From assembly GCF_015222005.1 (NCBI RefSeq), contig NZ_JADFFL010000005.1, positions 1-64,000 on the forward strand: 64,000 nt of DNA. Direction: 5' to 3'. This document shows positions 25,904-34,981 of this stretch, one piece after another. The DNA comes from Mucilaginibacter myungsuensis. GTDB lineage: Bacteria > Bacteroidota > Bacteroidia > Sphingobacteriales > Sphingobacteriaceae. A model generated the notes under the pieces. The model was not told the DNA's origin and did no database searches. It saw only the letters and a program-made list of their open reading frames with translations. Both the position numbers and the translations under genes were made by a program. Numbering within the stretch: position 1 is the stretch's first letter; each line of letters opens with the position of its first letter.

Positions 25904-26410
25904 TTATCTCCTTACCCCGCACAATACCCGTTTTATCTCTGCCTCGGTCTTCACTTTCAGCAATTTATATTGCTTGGATGCCGGCCCGAATTGACATTTA
26001 CGGCATTTGGCAACCGACCTGTTTTTCAGGTATCTGATCACTTTGCTGTTGTAGATGTAAGATCGGTATTCGTTCTTTTTGATGCAGCCTTCGCAAGCGG
26101 GGCCACCTTCTACAAACTCGTAAACAAAAATGAGTTTACCGTTCTGATAATAATGATCCTCGCAGGCGTACACATCGCCGATGGTGCCATAGTCGAGAGA
26201 TATTTTTACGATCTGCCCTTTGTCGTAGTAATAGTCAACCTTCATTTTTTCGTCGCACATAAACTCGTAGTGCTTGCGTTGCAGCTGGATGGTATTGACA
26301 CGGGTGACATGTTTGCTGATGTTGGCTATCTGCTGAGCAGTGGTTTGCGCGGACAGTTGGCCGAATGAAAGAAATATAATGGCGATGGTGATGCTCAAAT
26401 GCTTTATCAT
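25904..26410 (-). CDS. Secreted cysteine-containing protein of unknown function
   Basis: 168 residues from the ATG at 26410, giving a signal peptide ('ITIAIIFLSFGQLSAQ'). The open frame continues upstream to 26539, but that part reads through the dispersed repeat at 26472-26563, so it is not coding. The mature part has two Cys pairs ('GGPACEGCIKK' and 'VAKCRKCQFG') that could bind metal or form disulfides, and a Lys/Tyr-rich body. I do not recognise the family. Confidence 0.65.
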   Translation of the reverse strand: MIKHLSITIAIIFLSFGQLSAQTTAQQIANISKHVTRVNTIQLQRKHYEFMCDEKMKVDYYYDKGQIVKISLDYGTIGDVYACEDHYYQNGKLIFVYEFVEGGPACEGCIKKNEYRSYIYNSKVIRYLKNRSVAKCRKCQFGPASKQYKLLKVKTEAEIKRVLCGVRR

Positions 26411-26471
26411 AACCATAAGCAAGCAATAAGCAAGCCACCGTGGTAAATAACCACCGATCGATATGAGGAAC

Positions 26472-26563
26472 CCCTTAAACCTAAACCCGATAGAACGAAA
26501 AGCTTTTGCGAAGCGTAGGCCTGTGCGGGAGGGGCACAACTTGCAGGGATAGCGGGGCTACCG
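26472..26563 (-). repeat. 92-bp dispersed repeat, inverted copy
   Basis: Read on the minus strand: 'gtagccccgctatccctgca', then 'gcttcgcaaaagctt', 'cgttctatcgggtt', 'aggtttaaggg'. It matches 29097-29188 (plus strand) over its whole length with few differences and a 3-nt gap. It lies between the acyltransferase pseudogene and the secreted-protein gene, upstream of the latter. Confidence 0.8.
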
Positions 26564-26602
26564 TCCGCCAAAAATCACAAACCGTTCGTTTTCAAAAATT
26601 GA

Positions 26603-27676
26603 TCAACCGATCAGCCACTTACCCTTAGGCAGGTACGACAGCATTTTAACCAGCAATGTCGTGCCGATGAAAAAGGCCACGGCTATGACGGGGATCTTGA
26701 CAGCGGCGGTGCTAAATTCGGTGTCTATCAGTTCGTAAACGGTATTCAGTACGATGATGTGGGCCAGGTAAATGCCGTAGCTTTTGGCGGCAATGTCGGT
26801 CATGATGCGCATCCACCAGCTGTCGGGATCGCCTAATTTGATATTCTTTATGATGAGCAGCACCCCGGCGGTCATCATGGCTACGTTGACGGTATCAAAA
26901 CCCCAGGATAGCTCCAGCGTTCAAACTTTTTCTGATATAGGCAAACGCCATTGGAAAGTTAAAGCGGTAATGAGGTAACCAACAATGATGAGTGCGGCGC
27001 CCAAATAATAGTTCCATTTGCGGGCCGGCATGTGGAACCTTTTGATGTAAGCAGCCAAGATCACATACCCTAACAAGCCCGAAAAGTAATATAACAAGGG
27101 TGTCCGGTTCCACCAAACCTCGCCCCAAACTGCGGGGAATAACAAGTGGATGTAAGGCAAACTACAGGCAACGGCCCAAATGACCAGGTAAAACTCCATG
27201 CCCTTGCGAGTGGCCGTTTGTACCCACGGCGATATAATGGGCGCGAAAAGGTACAGGCCGATCAGCATATACACATACCACAGGTGCCCCACTTCTGATC
27301 CGTAATTTATGGGAATATGGGTTAGGTTGATCAGGGTCTCCTCAATGGTGGCATTCTCGCGCACGTAATGCCCGGCGGCGTAAATGCTGCACCAAAGCAC
27401 AAAGGGCACCAATACCCTGCCCAGCCTTTTCTTAAAAAATTTAGCACTATCGCCCACGGGGAACATGAAAAAACCTGTCATGGCAACAAAAAGCGGCACA
27501 CAGATACGGAAGAGTGAATTATACCAACCCACTATCGAGGCATCGGCTGTGTGCAGCACATCGCCATCTTTATGGATATAGTAAAATTCGCCGGCGTGTA
27601 CCTGAATTACCATGTAGCACGCCAGTACGCGTAACAGATCCATGCCATAGTTGCGGGTGGGGGTGTTAATGGCCAT
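26603..27676 (-). pseudogene. Acyltransferase (acyltransferase 3 family) interrupted by an in-frame TGA
   Basis: The frame from ATG 27676 encodes the multi-membrane-helix acyltransferase 3 fold ('YGMDLLRVLACYMVIQVHAG' with the Arg/His of the family start, 'HLWYVYMLIGLYLFAPII') and stops at TGA 26921-26923 ('PISEKV-stop'). The same frame continues without shift ('TLELSWGFDTVNVAMMTAGV'), through the last membrane helices ('IYLAHIIVLNTVYEL') to a stop at 26603. The full product would be 357 residues, the usual length for this family of O-acetyltransferases acting on glycans. A single base change explains the stop. It may be a true pseudogene or a sequencing error. Confidence 0.85.
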
Positions 27677-27758
27677 ATCAGTGTTAAAGCGGCAAAATAG
27701 CCTGTTTGTTATAACTTTGGGGTAAGGTTATACCCTCTTTTATACGGCGTTTACAACC

Positions 27759-29000
27759 TTATTGTTTAGGCGCTGCTTCAATTATCCATTTATTCAGCGT
27801 GTTATACTGCCCCTCTAATACCACTTTGTAAAATGCCGATGGATACTTTATTACGTCTATTAAAACGTGGCCCTGCTGCACGGGGACTTCGGCCATCAAC
27901 TGATATTCGTCTTTACCCCCGGTCTTTACGTTGTTGGTGGTGGCCAGCCATACTTTTACGTTCTCTTCGCCTGCCAAGGGAATCCAGCTCACATCTATCT
28001 TATCCTGAAAGTGATTTACCACCAAGTTAGCTACAGATATTGGTCCGGTGAGTGGTGTGCCATCTACCTCGCGCAGCACATCTATCGGGATATTCACCTT
28101 CATGAAGCGGGCTATGGTAGGCATAATATCTACAATGGCCGGTTGATAGTGCCCCGCATAACTGTTCAGGTTGTGTTTATTGGTCACCATCCAGGTGGTA
28201 CGTTGACGCTGGCTTTGCCCGCCGTGGCCTTTACCAGTTCGCTCATCGCGACCGTGATCGGTAGTGATCACCATCAGCCAATCTTCTTTAAAACGTGTTT
28301 TGCGGTAGGTGATGGCATCGTACAGTTTACCCATCTGCTCGTCCAGCATTTTTACAGCGGCTTCCATTTGGCGGCTATCGCCATACATGTGGCCCATATC
28401 GTCGGTATATTCCAGGTACACCCATGATAGGTCGGGCGCATCCTTACGGATGGTGGCGGTAGCGTCGGCTATTACCTGCTCATCTATGCGATGCATGTAA
28501 CTTTTCTCTTTATCGTGCTTAAAGCGGATGGTATCCAACTCGTAACCGTCAAAATGGAAGTCGGTCTTAAAACCACCCACTTGCGGCAAACCATCGGCCA
28601 GCAGCTTGGTGCGGTTATCTAACCAACTCGAAAATATGGCGGTCTTTTTATCCGGGTATTGTTTCTTAAGCAGACTGAAAATATGCGGATAGTTATAGTT
28701 CGGTTCTTTAATATCGTTATCGGGCACGTTGTGCTTGTTGTACCAAACACCCGTCAGCAAACTATTATACCCCACAGCAGATATGGTCGGCGTTTGATCG
28801 TAACCACCCTTGGTACCGCCCACATGCATGCGGGTGTAAGCCCCCGCGCTGATGATCCGCTTGAAGTTCGGCAGATCCAAGCGTTCCAACACATCGGCCG
28901 GGATACCGTCGGCGATCACATAAACAGTTTTGGGTTTGCCTTGGGCGAATACGCTGGTACAAATAGCTATAAAAAGCAGCACAAGGATAAGTTTACGCAT
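27759..29000 (-). CDS. Secreted alkaline phosphatase superfamily protein (phosphodiesterase/nucleotide pyrophosphatase type)
   Basis: A 413-residue protein with signal peptide ('[16 protein letters not shown]'). Metal-site motifs of the type I phosphodiesterase family are present: '[15 protein letters not shown]' (first Asp), '[15 protein letters not shown]' (nucleophile Thr/Ser region), '[12 protein letters not shown]', '[11 protein letters not shown]' and 'KGHGGQS' (later Asp/His ligands). A C-terminal ~90-residue beta domain follows. It would hydrolyse phosphodiesters in the periplasm or outside the cell. It is transcribed toward the acyltransferase pseudogene, 82 bp away. Confidence 0.85.
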   Translation of the reverse strand: MRKLILVLLFIAICTSVFAQGKPKTVYVIADGIPADVLERLDLPNFKRIISAGAYTRMHVGGTKGGYDQTPTISAVGYNSLLTGVWYNKHNVPDNDIKEPNYNYPHIFSLLKKQYPDKKTAIFSSWLDNRTKLLADGLPQVGGFKTDFHFDGYELDTIRFKHDKEKSYMHRIDEQVIADATATIRKDAPDLSWVYLEYTDDMGHMYGDSRQMEAAVKMLDEQMGKLYDAITYRKTRFKEDWLMVITTDHGRDERTGKGHGGQSQRQRTTWMVTNKHNLNSYAGHYQPAIVDIMPTIARFMKVNIPIDVLREVDGTPLTGPISVANLVVNHFQDKIDVSWIPLAGEENVKVWLATTNNVKTGGKDEYQLMAEVPVQQGHVLIDVIKYPSAFYKVVLEGQYNTLNKWIIEAAPKQ

Positions 29001-29096
29001 AAATAGATGAAAGTTTTAAAGGTGCCACCAAGATAAGGCTTTGTGCGTGGACTATTAAAAAGAATTAGAAAACGAGCGGCAGTAGTGCTTCGCAAG

Positions 29097-29188
29097 CAGC
29101 AGCCCCGCTATCACTGCAAGTTTTGCCCACACGCACAAAGCAGATGCTTCGCAAAAGCTTGTCGTTCTATCGGGTTCAGGTTGAAGGG
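29097..29188 (+). repeat. 92-bp dispersed repeat, direct copy
   Basis: 'agccccgctatcactgcaag', then 'gcttcgcaaaagcttgtcg', 'ttctatcgggttcagg'. Same element as 26472-26563 in opposite orientation; a shorter relative is at 11734-11795. Located between the phosphodiesterase gene and the channel gene. A spurious reading frame passes through it, so no protein is called. Confidence 0.8.
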
Positions 29189-29319
29189 ACGGTTAACGAT
29201 AACTCCGGTCGCTTGCGCGAGCGACAGGCAACCCTTAAGATCTCTGATCGCTAAACATAAGGGCAAAACAACTGTATTACTTATAGGAGTATCTTTTCAA
29301 CTTACGTTGTACACAAATA

Positions 29320-30144
29320 ATGGCTGAGCAGGACAAAAAGGACTGGCAATTTCATCTTCACGAGATCATTTACGAATCGAACACCAAAGCCGGCAAAGCC
29401 TTTGATGTTGGGTTGCTCATCGCCATTTTTACCAGCGTTATTGTGGTAATGCTGGACAGTGTTCAAAGTCTACATGGCCAATACGGTGTACTGTTTAACC
29501 GGCTGGAATGGATCTACACCATCGTGTTCACTGCCGAATATATACTCCGCCTCGTCAGCATTAAAAAACCATGGCGTTACGTCTTCAGCATATTAGGTTT
29601 GATAGACCTTATTGCGCTTATTCCATCTTACCTAAGCATCTTTTTTGCCGGCGCCCAGGCGTTGTTGGTATTTAGGGCCTTACGTTTATTGCGCGTGTTC
29701 CGCATATTTAAGTTAGGTGAGTTTTTGAGCGAGATCAACTTTATGACCACCGCATTAAAAGGTAGCGTCAGAAAGATCAGTATATTTCTATTGACCGTGC
29801 TTACGCTTACAGTTATCCTGGGCTCGATCATGTATCTGGTCGAAAAGCGAGAGAACGGATTCTCCAACATCCCCGAAAGCATTTACTGGGCCATAGTGAC
29901 CATTACTACAGTAGGTTATGGCGATATTTCGCCCATAACGCCCATGGGTAAATTCGTAGCTTCTGTAGTGATGCTGATCGGTTACGCCATCATCGCCGTA
30001 CCTACCGGGATAATAACACATGATATTGCGGTTGCCGCCCGACAAAAAAAGGAATTGCCTGAATCCTGCCCCAATTGCGGCCGCGAAGGGCACGATAGCG
30101 ACGCGCTTTTCTGCAAACATTGTGGTGCATCGCTATTGCTTTGA
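29320..30144 (+). CDS. Voltage-gated potassium channel (Kv-type) with C-terminal zinc ribbon
   Basis: A 274-residue six-helix channel. S1-S3 lie within residues ~30-110, S4 is the Arg-rich 'VFRALRLLRVFRIFKLGEF', the pore loop has the K+ filter 'TTVGYGDISP', and S6 is 'KFVASVVMLIGYAIIAVPTG'. The tail ends with two CxxC pairs ('CPNCGREG' and 'CKHCGASL'), a zinc ribbon that is not part of the usual KvAP/KcsA-like subunit. It should assemble as a tetramer in the inner membrane. It has its own upstream region carrying the dispersed repeat; no accessory subunit is adjacent. Confidence 0.9.
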   Translation: MAEQDKKDWQFHLHEIIYESNTKAGKAFDVGLLIAIFTSVIVVMLDSVQSLHGQYGVLFNRLEWIYTIVFTAEYILRLVSIKKPWRYVFSILGLIDLIALIPSYLSIFFAGAQALLVFRALRLLRVFRIFKLGEFLSEINFMTTALKGSVRKISIFLLTVLTLTVILGSIMYLVEKRENGFSNIPESIYWAIVTITTVGYGDISPITPMGKFVASVVMLIGYAIIAVPTGIITHDIAVAARQKKELPESCPNCGREGHDSDALFCKHCGASLLL

Positions 30145-30169
30145 TCGCTCATGGCGTAATTTATGCCGA

Positions 30170-31315
30170 TCATCGATACATCATAAAAGCCTCTTCCTCG
30201 CTCCCCACCCATTGATACAAATGCAAAACAGTTTGCTGCTGCCCGTCCTTATCTTTCGAGTTGTGCGAGATGTAGAATTTACCGTCGCCCATAGGGCACA
30301 GCCTTGTAGACCCCCATTCAAAACGCCAGCCACGGATCCCCGTTGCAGGGTCTTTTAGCCCGGCGGCTGATAGTGCTAACATCTTCACCTGTTCGCCGTC
30401 CGGTATCAATGTACGTTTGACAGGCTTTTGCCGACCATCTATCATAAACAGATCGTAATTGGGGTAGCGCGACTTTTTACCCTTATAAACCGCTGCGAAG
30501 AAATTACCTGTCGATGCATCATAGGCCAAATTTTGGATGCCATAGTTGGTAGCTCCTGTGCGGATAAAATACTTATCCAATGGCTTTGCAGGCCCGGCGG
30601 TATGCAGATCATCCTGACTCAGTGGGCGGGCGTATCTGCCCCAATCTTTAACATCGTAACGTAAGATCACCTGGTGATCGTTATCGGTCCGGGTAGTGTC
30701 CCCATAAATGCCGTAAGCCACATATAAATATTGTTTACTGTCTTTAATTGCACCGAAGGCCGGACCAAAGGTCAGCCCATCAATTCCCGAACAGGCATAT
30801 CGGTGCGCCAGCTTTTTACCGTCGACGATAACGCTATCCTTATGATCCTTCACCGCTTCCCGAATGCAGACTGTTTGCAACAGGTCCTCCTTTTGGGCAT
30901 CCATATTGGGCCGAACGATGCGTGCGGCATCAAATATCGCCACGTAAAAACCTACCTGATCTTTCTTTTCGGCTACGCCCAGTTTATTACTGATGTTTTT
31001 GCCGATGGCATCGTTCTTATATTCCAGGGATCCGTAGATCTTGTTCTCGTCCACCTTCAGATCAATATCGCCCAAGTGGCCGGTGAGGCCGGTAACACTG
31101 CCGATCAGGTTGCCTTGGCGGTCGGTCTTGACCAGTTTATCCGTGAACGAGAAGTAAACAAAACCATTCACCTTATCTATCGCCACACCTTGCACATGGA
31201 ATTGCCCCTGCTTGCCGCTTGGGATGTTTAACGGAAAGTTGAAAGGTTGTGCGTACACACCAAAACTGAGTAAGATGCCAAGCAATACAAGGCCAAGCTG
31301 TTTTTTGCTAAGCAT
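30170..31315 (-). CDS. Secreted beta-propeller-like protein of unknown function
   Basis: A 381-residue protein with signal peptide ('LVLLGILLSFGVYAQ'). 'QFHVQGVAIDKVNGFVYFSF', 'KLVKTDRQGNLIGSVTGL' and 'FGAIKDSKQYLYVAYGIYGD' are repeated strand patterns of a six-bladed propeller (NHL/SMP-30-like). No catalytic residues can be named. It lies opposite the channel gene (25 bp between stop codons) and upstream of a terminator shared with the DUF2167 gene. Confidence 0.65.
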   Translation of the reverse strand: MLSKKQLGLVLLGILLSFGVYAQPFNFPLNIPSGKQGQFHVQGVAIDKVNGFVYFSFTDKLVKTDRQGNLIGSVTGLTGHLGDIDLKVDENKIYGSLEYKNDAIGKNISNKLGVAEKKDQVGFYVAIFDAARIVRPNMDAQKEDLLQTVCIREAVKDHKDSVIVDGKKLAHRYACSGIDGLTFGPAFGAIKDSKQYLYVAYGIYGDTTRTDNDHQVILRYDVKDWGRYARPLSQDDLHTAGPAKPLDKYFIRTGATNYGIQNLAYDASTGNFFAAVYKGKKSRYPNYDLFMIDGRQKPVKRTLIPDGEQVKMLALSAAGLKDPATGIRGWRFEWGSTRLCPMGDGKFYISHNSKDKDGQQQTVLHLYQWVGSEEEAFMMYR

Positions 31316-31375
31316 AGCAGTCGATAATATCTTCTATCAAACGGTAACGGAATTACTTTGACCAGCGGGTCAAAA

Positions 31376-31416
31376 AATGCTTGCAAGGCCTCAATTAGGG
31401 AGACCTTGCAAGCATT
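31376..31416 (-). terminator. Rho-independent terminator after the DUF2167 gene
   Basis: AATGCTTGCAAGG (31376-31388) and CCTTGCAAGCATT (31404-31416) are perfect 13-bp arms; on the minus strand the stem is followed by TTTTTT. It lies 14 bp beyond the DUF2167 stop. Confidence 0.9.
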
Positions 31417-31429
31417 AAAAATAAAGCGC

Positions 31430-32428
31430 TTAACGTGTTTCTTGTTCTGTTTCAGCAATAGTTGTTTCGGCCGATGTATTTTCTGCCACGATCGGTTCAG
31501 TAGAAACATCTTCGGCCGCGCCGTTACCATCAGTTCCGTCCTCTGCCACGGCCTCCTCTTTATCTTTTTTGCCGGTAAAGAACTTTTTAATAAAGCTAAA
31601 AGCCGCGATCACACCGATCATGATGAATTTCCAAAACTTCACCAGTAACGCAAAGAAGCCCACCTTGGCCAGTATTTTACCGGCCACCAAACCCCCGATC
31701 GTCCAGGCCGCTACATTATCAATATCGGGGTTAAAATCGTTGTAATTATAGCCATCGGTAAAGTTAACGATGTTCAATACGTGAGGTATATCGGCTTTAA
31801 CGATGCTGAGGTCGCGCGTGGTGGATATGGCGTTGAGCACCAGCACACCTTTACGGCCAAGCACACGCACATTATAGTTGAGTGTGTTGATGCTATCGGT
31901 GCCAAATTTTATCTCTTTTGCCCAATGCAGGATATGCCGCTGGCCATCATAAAATGGTTTAGATGCCCAGCCAACCAGCGTCATTGGCGGGTAGCCCGCC
32001 TTTTCGCGTTCGGCATTAGCCTCGTTAGTCTCTTTTTGCATATTGGTGAGCAGCTCCTCATAATCAACATCCTTGGCATCATCGTCTTTTACGTAACCAA
32101 TGGGGTCGTATTGGATGTTAAATACGTAGCCGCGTTCGGCCAGTACACTCTGCTTCTCGGGCAGGATAAAGCCCAGCGTCATGTTGGGTTCTTTAGGGTT
32201 ATTCCAGATATGGGTAAGTACTTTTAAGGCCTGTACCGAATCCAGGTACTTAAACCCGGCCGGGACAGTGATGGTACCTATGCCATTGCCGATCTTGACG
32301 GTGCCATGCTGGTACTTGAACATTTTATCGAGCGAATCGATATTAAAAGCTACCGAAGAGGTGTCTTGCGCAGAAAGGCGCGCTAAAAAAATGATTGTAA
32401 AAAGGACAAGGGTAAAAATTTTCTTCAT
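31430..32428 (-). CDS. DUF2167 domain-containing membrane protein
   Basis: A 332-residue protein with signal peptide ('FTLVLFTIIFLARLSAQ'). The conserved DUF2167 core is 'VKIGNGIGTITVPAGFKYLD', 'TLGFILPE', 'ERGYVFNIQYDPIGYVKDDD', 'LVGWASKPFYDG.RHILHWAKE', 'LNYNVRVLGRKGVLVLNAI'. Two membrane helices follow near residues 245-285, then an acidic Glu/Thr-rich tail. The domain should be periplasmic. Function of the family is unknown. It stands alone between a terminator and the HPP gene. Confidence 0.88.
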   Translation of the reverse strand: MKKIFTLVLFTIIFLARLSAQDTSSVAFNIDSLDKMFKYQHGTVKIGNGIGTITVPAGFKYLDSVQALKVLTHIWNNPKEPNMTLGFILPEKQSVLAERGYVFNIQYDPIGYVKDDDAKDVDYEELLTNMQKETNEANAEREKAGYPPMTLVGWASKPFYDGQRHILHWAKEIKFGTDSINTLNYNVRVLGRKGVLVLNAISTTRDLSIVKADIPHVLNIVNFTDGYNYNDFNPDIDNVAAWTIGGLVAGKILAKVGFFALLVKFWKFIMIGVIAAFSFIKKFFTGKKDKEEAVAEDGTDGNGAAEDVSTEPIVAENTSAETTIAETEQETR

Positions 32429-32625
32429 TGCGATGATATGGTTTTTGTCCTATAAATATATAAAAGGATCCGGATCGTTCGCCATCTTTTATCAGATCTT
32501 TTTCGAACGATAGCATTACGAGCGGACTGTGACTACCAATAGACCATAGTCATTGTACGCGCCCATATCATGTACAAAGACTACCCTTAAGGTCGGCTTT
32601 TTTATTTATTTTTGCCGGCACTACT

Positions 32626-33231
32626 ATGATCAAACACATCCATCGGCAGGTACGCAAGGCGCGATACATTGTCTACAAAGAAACTCTTGTAAATTACCGC
32701 GAGCATTTTTGGACATTCATTGGCTCATTTGTCGGTATTGGGTTGATCGGGCTGATCAGCAGCGAGTATTTTACAGCTTACGATAATTTGTTCATGGTAG
32801 GCTCGTTCGGGGCATCGTCGGTGCTGATCTATGGGGTGATCAATAGTCCGCTGGCGCAGCCAAGGAACCTGATCGGCGGGCATGTGCTGTCGGCCATTGT
32901 GGGGGTGACCATGTTTAAACTCTTCGGAACCGAGATCTGGTTGTCGTCGGCACTGGCGGTATCTGCATCCATCGTGGTGATGCAAATGACCAAGACCCTG
33001 CACCCGCCCGGCGGTGCGACCGCGCTGATAGCCAACGTAGGTTCGGCTAAGGTGCATGCGCTGGGGTATTTTTATGTGATCAGTCCGGTTTTGAGCGGTG
33101 CGGTGATCCTACTGATCGTCGCTCTGATCTTTAATAACATGACCAAACACCGCCATTATCCCAACAACAAGCACTGGTATAAAATATGGCGAAGATATAA
33201 GCGAACAGCAAGGCATCAAGCCGGGCAATAG
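32626..33231 (+). CDS. HPP-family membrane protein
   Basis: A 201-residue protein with four membrane helices and the signature 'KTLHPPGGATALIANVG' that names the family, plus 'GSFGASSVLIYGVINSPLAQ'. Members are proposed nitrite transporters in some organisms. A TATTTTTG -7-like box lies 11 bp upstream of the start at 32607-32614. The C-terminal tail is very basic. Confidence 0.88.
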   Translation: MIKHIHRQVRKARYIVYKETLVNYREHFWTFIGSFVGIGLIGLISSEYFTAYDNLFMVGSFGASSVLIYGVINSPLAQPRNLIGGHVLSAIVGVTMFKLFGTEIWLSSALAVSASIVVMQMTKTLHPPGGATALIANVGSAKVHALGYFYVISPVLSGAVILLIVALIFNNMTKHRHYPNNKHWYKIWRRYKRTARHQAGQ

Positions 33232-33314
33232 CGGAGGGATCTGTTCCATCACGATGATCCACCGATAAAATAGTGCCGTTGACCGACTTCTTACCACGGT
33301 TCGGCTTTGTCGTC

Positions 33315-33345
33315 TTTGCCAAACATCCTTAGCGCGCTACCTTTG
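33315..33345 (+). promoter_or_regulatory. Bacteroidota-type promoter of the TM2 gene
   Basis: TTTG (33315-33318), 19 nt, TACCTTTG (33338-33345): an exact consensus match with ideal spacing, 36 bp before the start codon at 33382. Confidence 0.75.
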
Positions 33346-33381
33346 GGTACATTTTAAAAAGATCACCAAAAACTAACAGCC

Positions 33382-33750
33382 ATGGACGCTAAAGACGCTT
33401 ATATGAATTTCCCGGGAATGACATCGCAAGAACTGACCATGCTGCAACGCGCAACGGCCGGACTTACCGCTGAACAGGAAGCCTATTTCCTGAACATCTA
33501 CGCCACCAAGCGCAAAAACCCCGAGGATATTAAGATGTATTGTATAGCCAGTATCCTTGTGCCCGGCTTGCACCGTTTGATGTTAGGACAGACCACCTGG
33601 GCAATTATGTATTTCTTTACCGGCGGTTTCTTTTTTGTGATGACCGTGATGGACCTGATCAATTACGAACAATTGACCATAGACCATAACGAGGACGTAG
33701 CTTACGAAGCTTTCGCCATCACGCAAAACTCTTTTAGCGCGGCGGTTTAA
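33382..33750 (+). CDS. TM2-domain protein
   Basis: A 122-residue protein. The N-terminal half is cytoplasmic with 'LTAEQEAYFLNIYATKRKNP'; the second half is a TM2 domain, two membrane helices joined by a short loop ('CIASILVPGLHRLMLGQ', 'AIMYFFTGGFFFVMTVMDLI', with the family Gly-Hxx-Lxx-GQ and D-x-I). The function of TM2 proteins in bacteria is unknown. Confidence 0.85.
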   Translation: MDAKDAYMNFPGMTSQELTMLQRATAGLTAEQEAYFLNIYATKRKNPEDIKMYCIASILVPGLHRLMLGQTTWAIMYFFTGGFFFVMTVMDLINYEQLTIDHNEDVAYEAFAITQNSFSAAV

Positions 33751-33863
33751 TGTTATTCCGCCCCCGTTGTCTGTGTCCCAACAGGCAACTATAACACCGT
33801 GTCAATGGTCGTTTGTGAGGACACCAACGACGGGAGCAAAATTAATTTAGCGCGGCGGCTTGG

Positions 33864-34496
33864 CTACAACAACCCATTACGCTCAAAAAATTTTTGCAGT
33901 GTATCCGGCGCGGTCATCAAAAAGGTCTGTATCCCCAAAGCCTCTGCCCCTACCAAATGTTGCGGACTATCGTCTATAAATAAGGTTTCGGCAGCTACCA
34001 GTCCGTTCTCATCCAGCAATTGCTGAAAAAAGGCAGTATCAGGCTTGCGCTTGCCTACCAGGTGCGAGTAATAGGTCCGTTCGAACAAATGATCGTTACC
34101 CTCGAATTGGAAATCGCGACGCAGGTAATTCATGATGTGCGAGTAATGGATATCATTGATATTACTCATTAAGAATGTGCGGTATTTATCTTTCACCTTC
34201 AATAACAGATCGTGGTTGCCTTCGGCGATGCCAAGGAGCATACTGTTCCAGGCGGCATCGATCTGTTCGTCGGTAATAGCGGGGTTAGCGGCTATCTCGC
34301 GGATGCGATCGCGGAATTGGGCGGCGGTTATTTCGCCTTTGTCAAACGCGTCGAAAATAGCGTCCTGCTGACGGTGGCCGAAGAATTGGTCGGCGTTGCC
34401 GATCCCCAAGTCTGTGAAGGCCTGCTGGGCCAGTTTAAAATCGATGCTAAAGATAACGTTACCGTAGTCGAATATGATGTTTTTGATGTTTTGCAT
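33864..34496 (-). CDS. HAD-superfamily hydrolase (phosphatase)
   Basis: 210 residues from the ATG at 34496, which directly precedes 'NIIFDYGNVIF', the DxGxV/T nucleophile motif; an upstream in-frame ATG at 34553 adds 19 unlikely residues. Motif II is 'RTFLMSNIND', motif III Lys and motif IV are 'KRKPDTAFFQQLL' and 'TLFIDDSPQHLVGAEALG'. The second Asp of motif I is replaced by Gly-Asn, as in some epoxide-hydrolase-like and YihX-type members. Likely a phosphomonoesterase of small sugar phosphates or nucleotides. Confidence 0.88.
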   Translation of the reverse strand: MQNIKNIIFDYGNVIFSIDFKLAQQAFTDLGIGNADQFFGHRQQDAIFDAFDKGEITAAQFRDRIREIAANPAITDEQIDAAWNSMLLGIAEGNHDLLLKVKDKYRTFLMSNINDIHYSHIMNYLRRDFQFEGNDHLFERTYYSHLVGKRKPDTAFFQQLLDENGLVAAETLFIDDSPQHLVGAEALGIQTFLMTAPDTLQKFFERNGLL

Positions 34497-34555
34497 AACC
34501 AATATGATGTTGGCGCAAATATAACATATCCGGCTACGGCTATGGTCGGTCAAGC

Positions 34556-34981
34556 TTATTTATTGCCGGCCATTCTTTTGATATCGAAATGTAGTCCCGG
34601 CGTTAACCAATACAACAAGATCACCCTCGAATACCTAAAACTAATGGGCGATGCAGCAAAGGCCGGGATCAGCAAAGTGGCCAGATATAACCAAGGGTTC
34701 TCGCTATGGGTCAATATATAGGTACCTACACCCATCGTAACCAATAGGGCAACATTCATGGCATAGCTAACGAACATGGCCACGTAAAAGTAACCCGGCT
34801 CCACTTCAAAACGGTAGTTGCAGTGCGGGCATTCCTTATGCATCTGCTGGCCCGAGAAGCTATACATGCCGTTAGCGAACATATTCCCCGTGCGGCATTT
34901 AGGGCACTTAGCGTGCAGAGCCGACTTAAATTCGCCGGGAACTAAACTCAGCTGTTTATTGTTGTTGGATACGGTATTCAT
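34556..34981 (-). CDS. DUF983 family zinc-ribbon membrane protein
   Basis: A 141-residue protein: two CxxC pairs ('KCPKCRTGNMF' and 'CPHCNYRFEVEPGYFYVAM') followed by two or three membrane helices ('SYAMNVALLVTMGVGTYIL', 'LATLLIPAFAASPISFRYS'). This is the DUF983 pattern including 'EPGYF.GA/VM'. Its start overlaps the stop of the AraC gene by 4 nt, so it is translationally coupled to that regulator. Function unknown; in other bacteria the family often sits near cytochrome oxidase genes. Confidence 0.9.
   Translation of the reverse strand: MNTVSNNNKQLSLVPGEFKSALHAKCPKCRTGNMFANGMYSFSGQQMHKECPHCNYRFEVEPGYFYVAMFVSYAMNVALLVTMGVGTYILTHSENPWLYLATLLIPAFAASPISFRYSRVILLYWLTPGLHFDIKRMAGNK

Noticed and set aside
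29043..29327. 94-codon frame upstream of the channel gene
   Set aside because: It translates the dispersed repeat; the same spurious peptide appears at the other copy at 26.5 kb.
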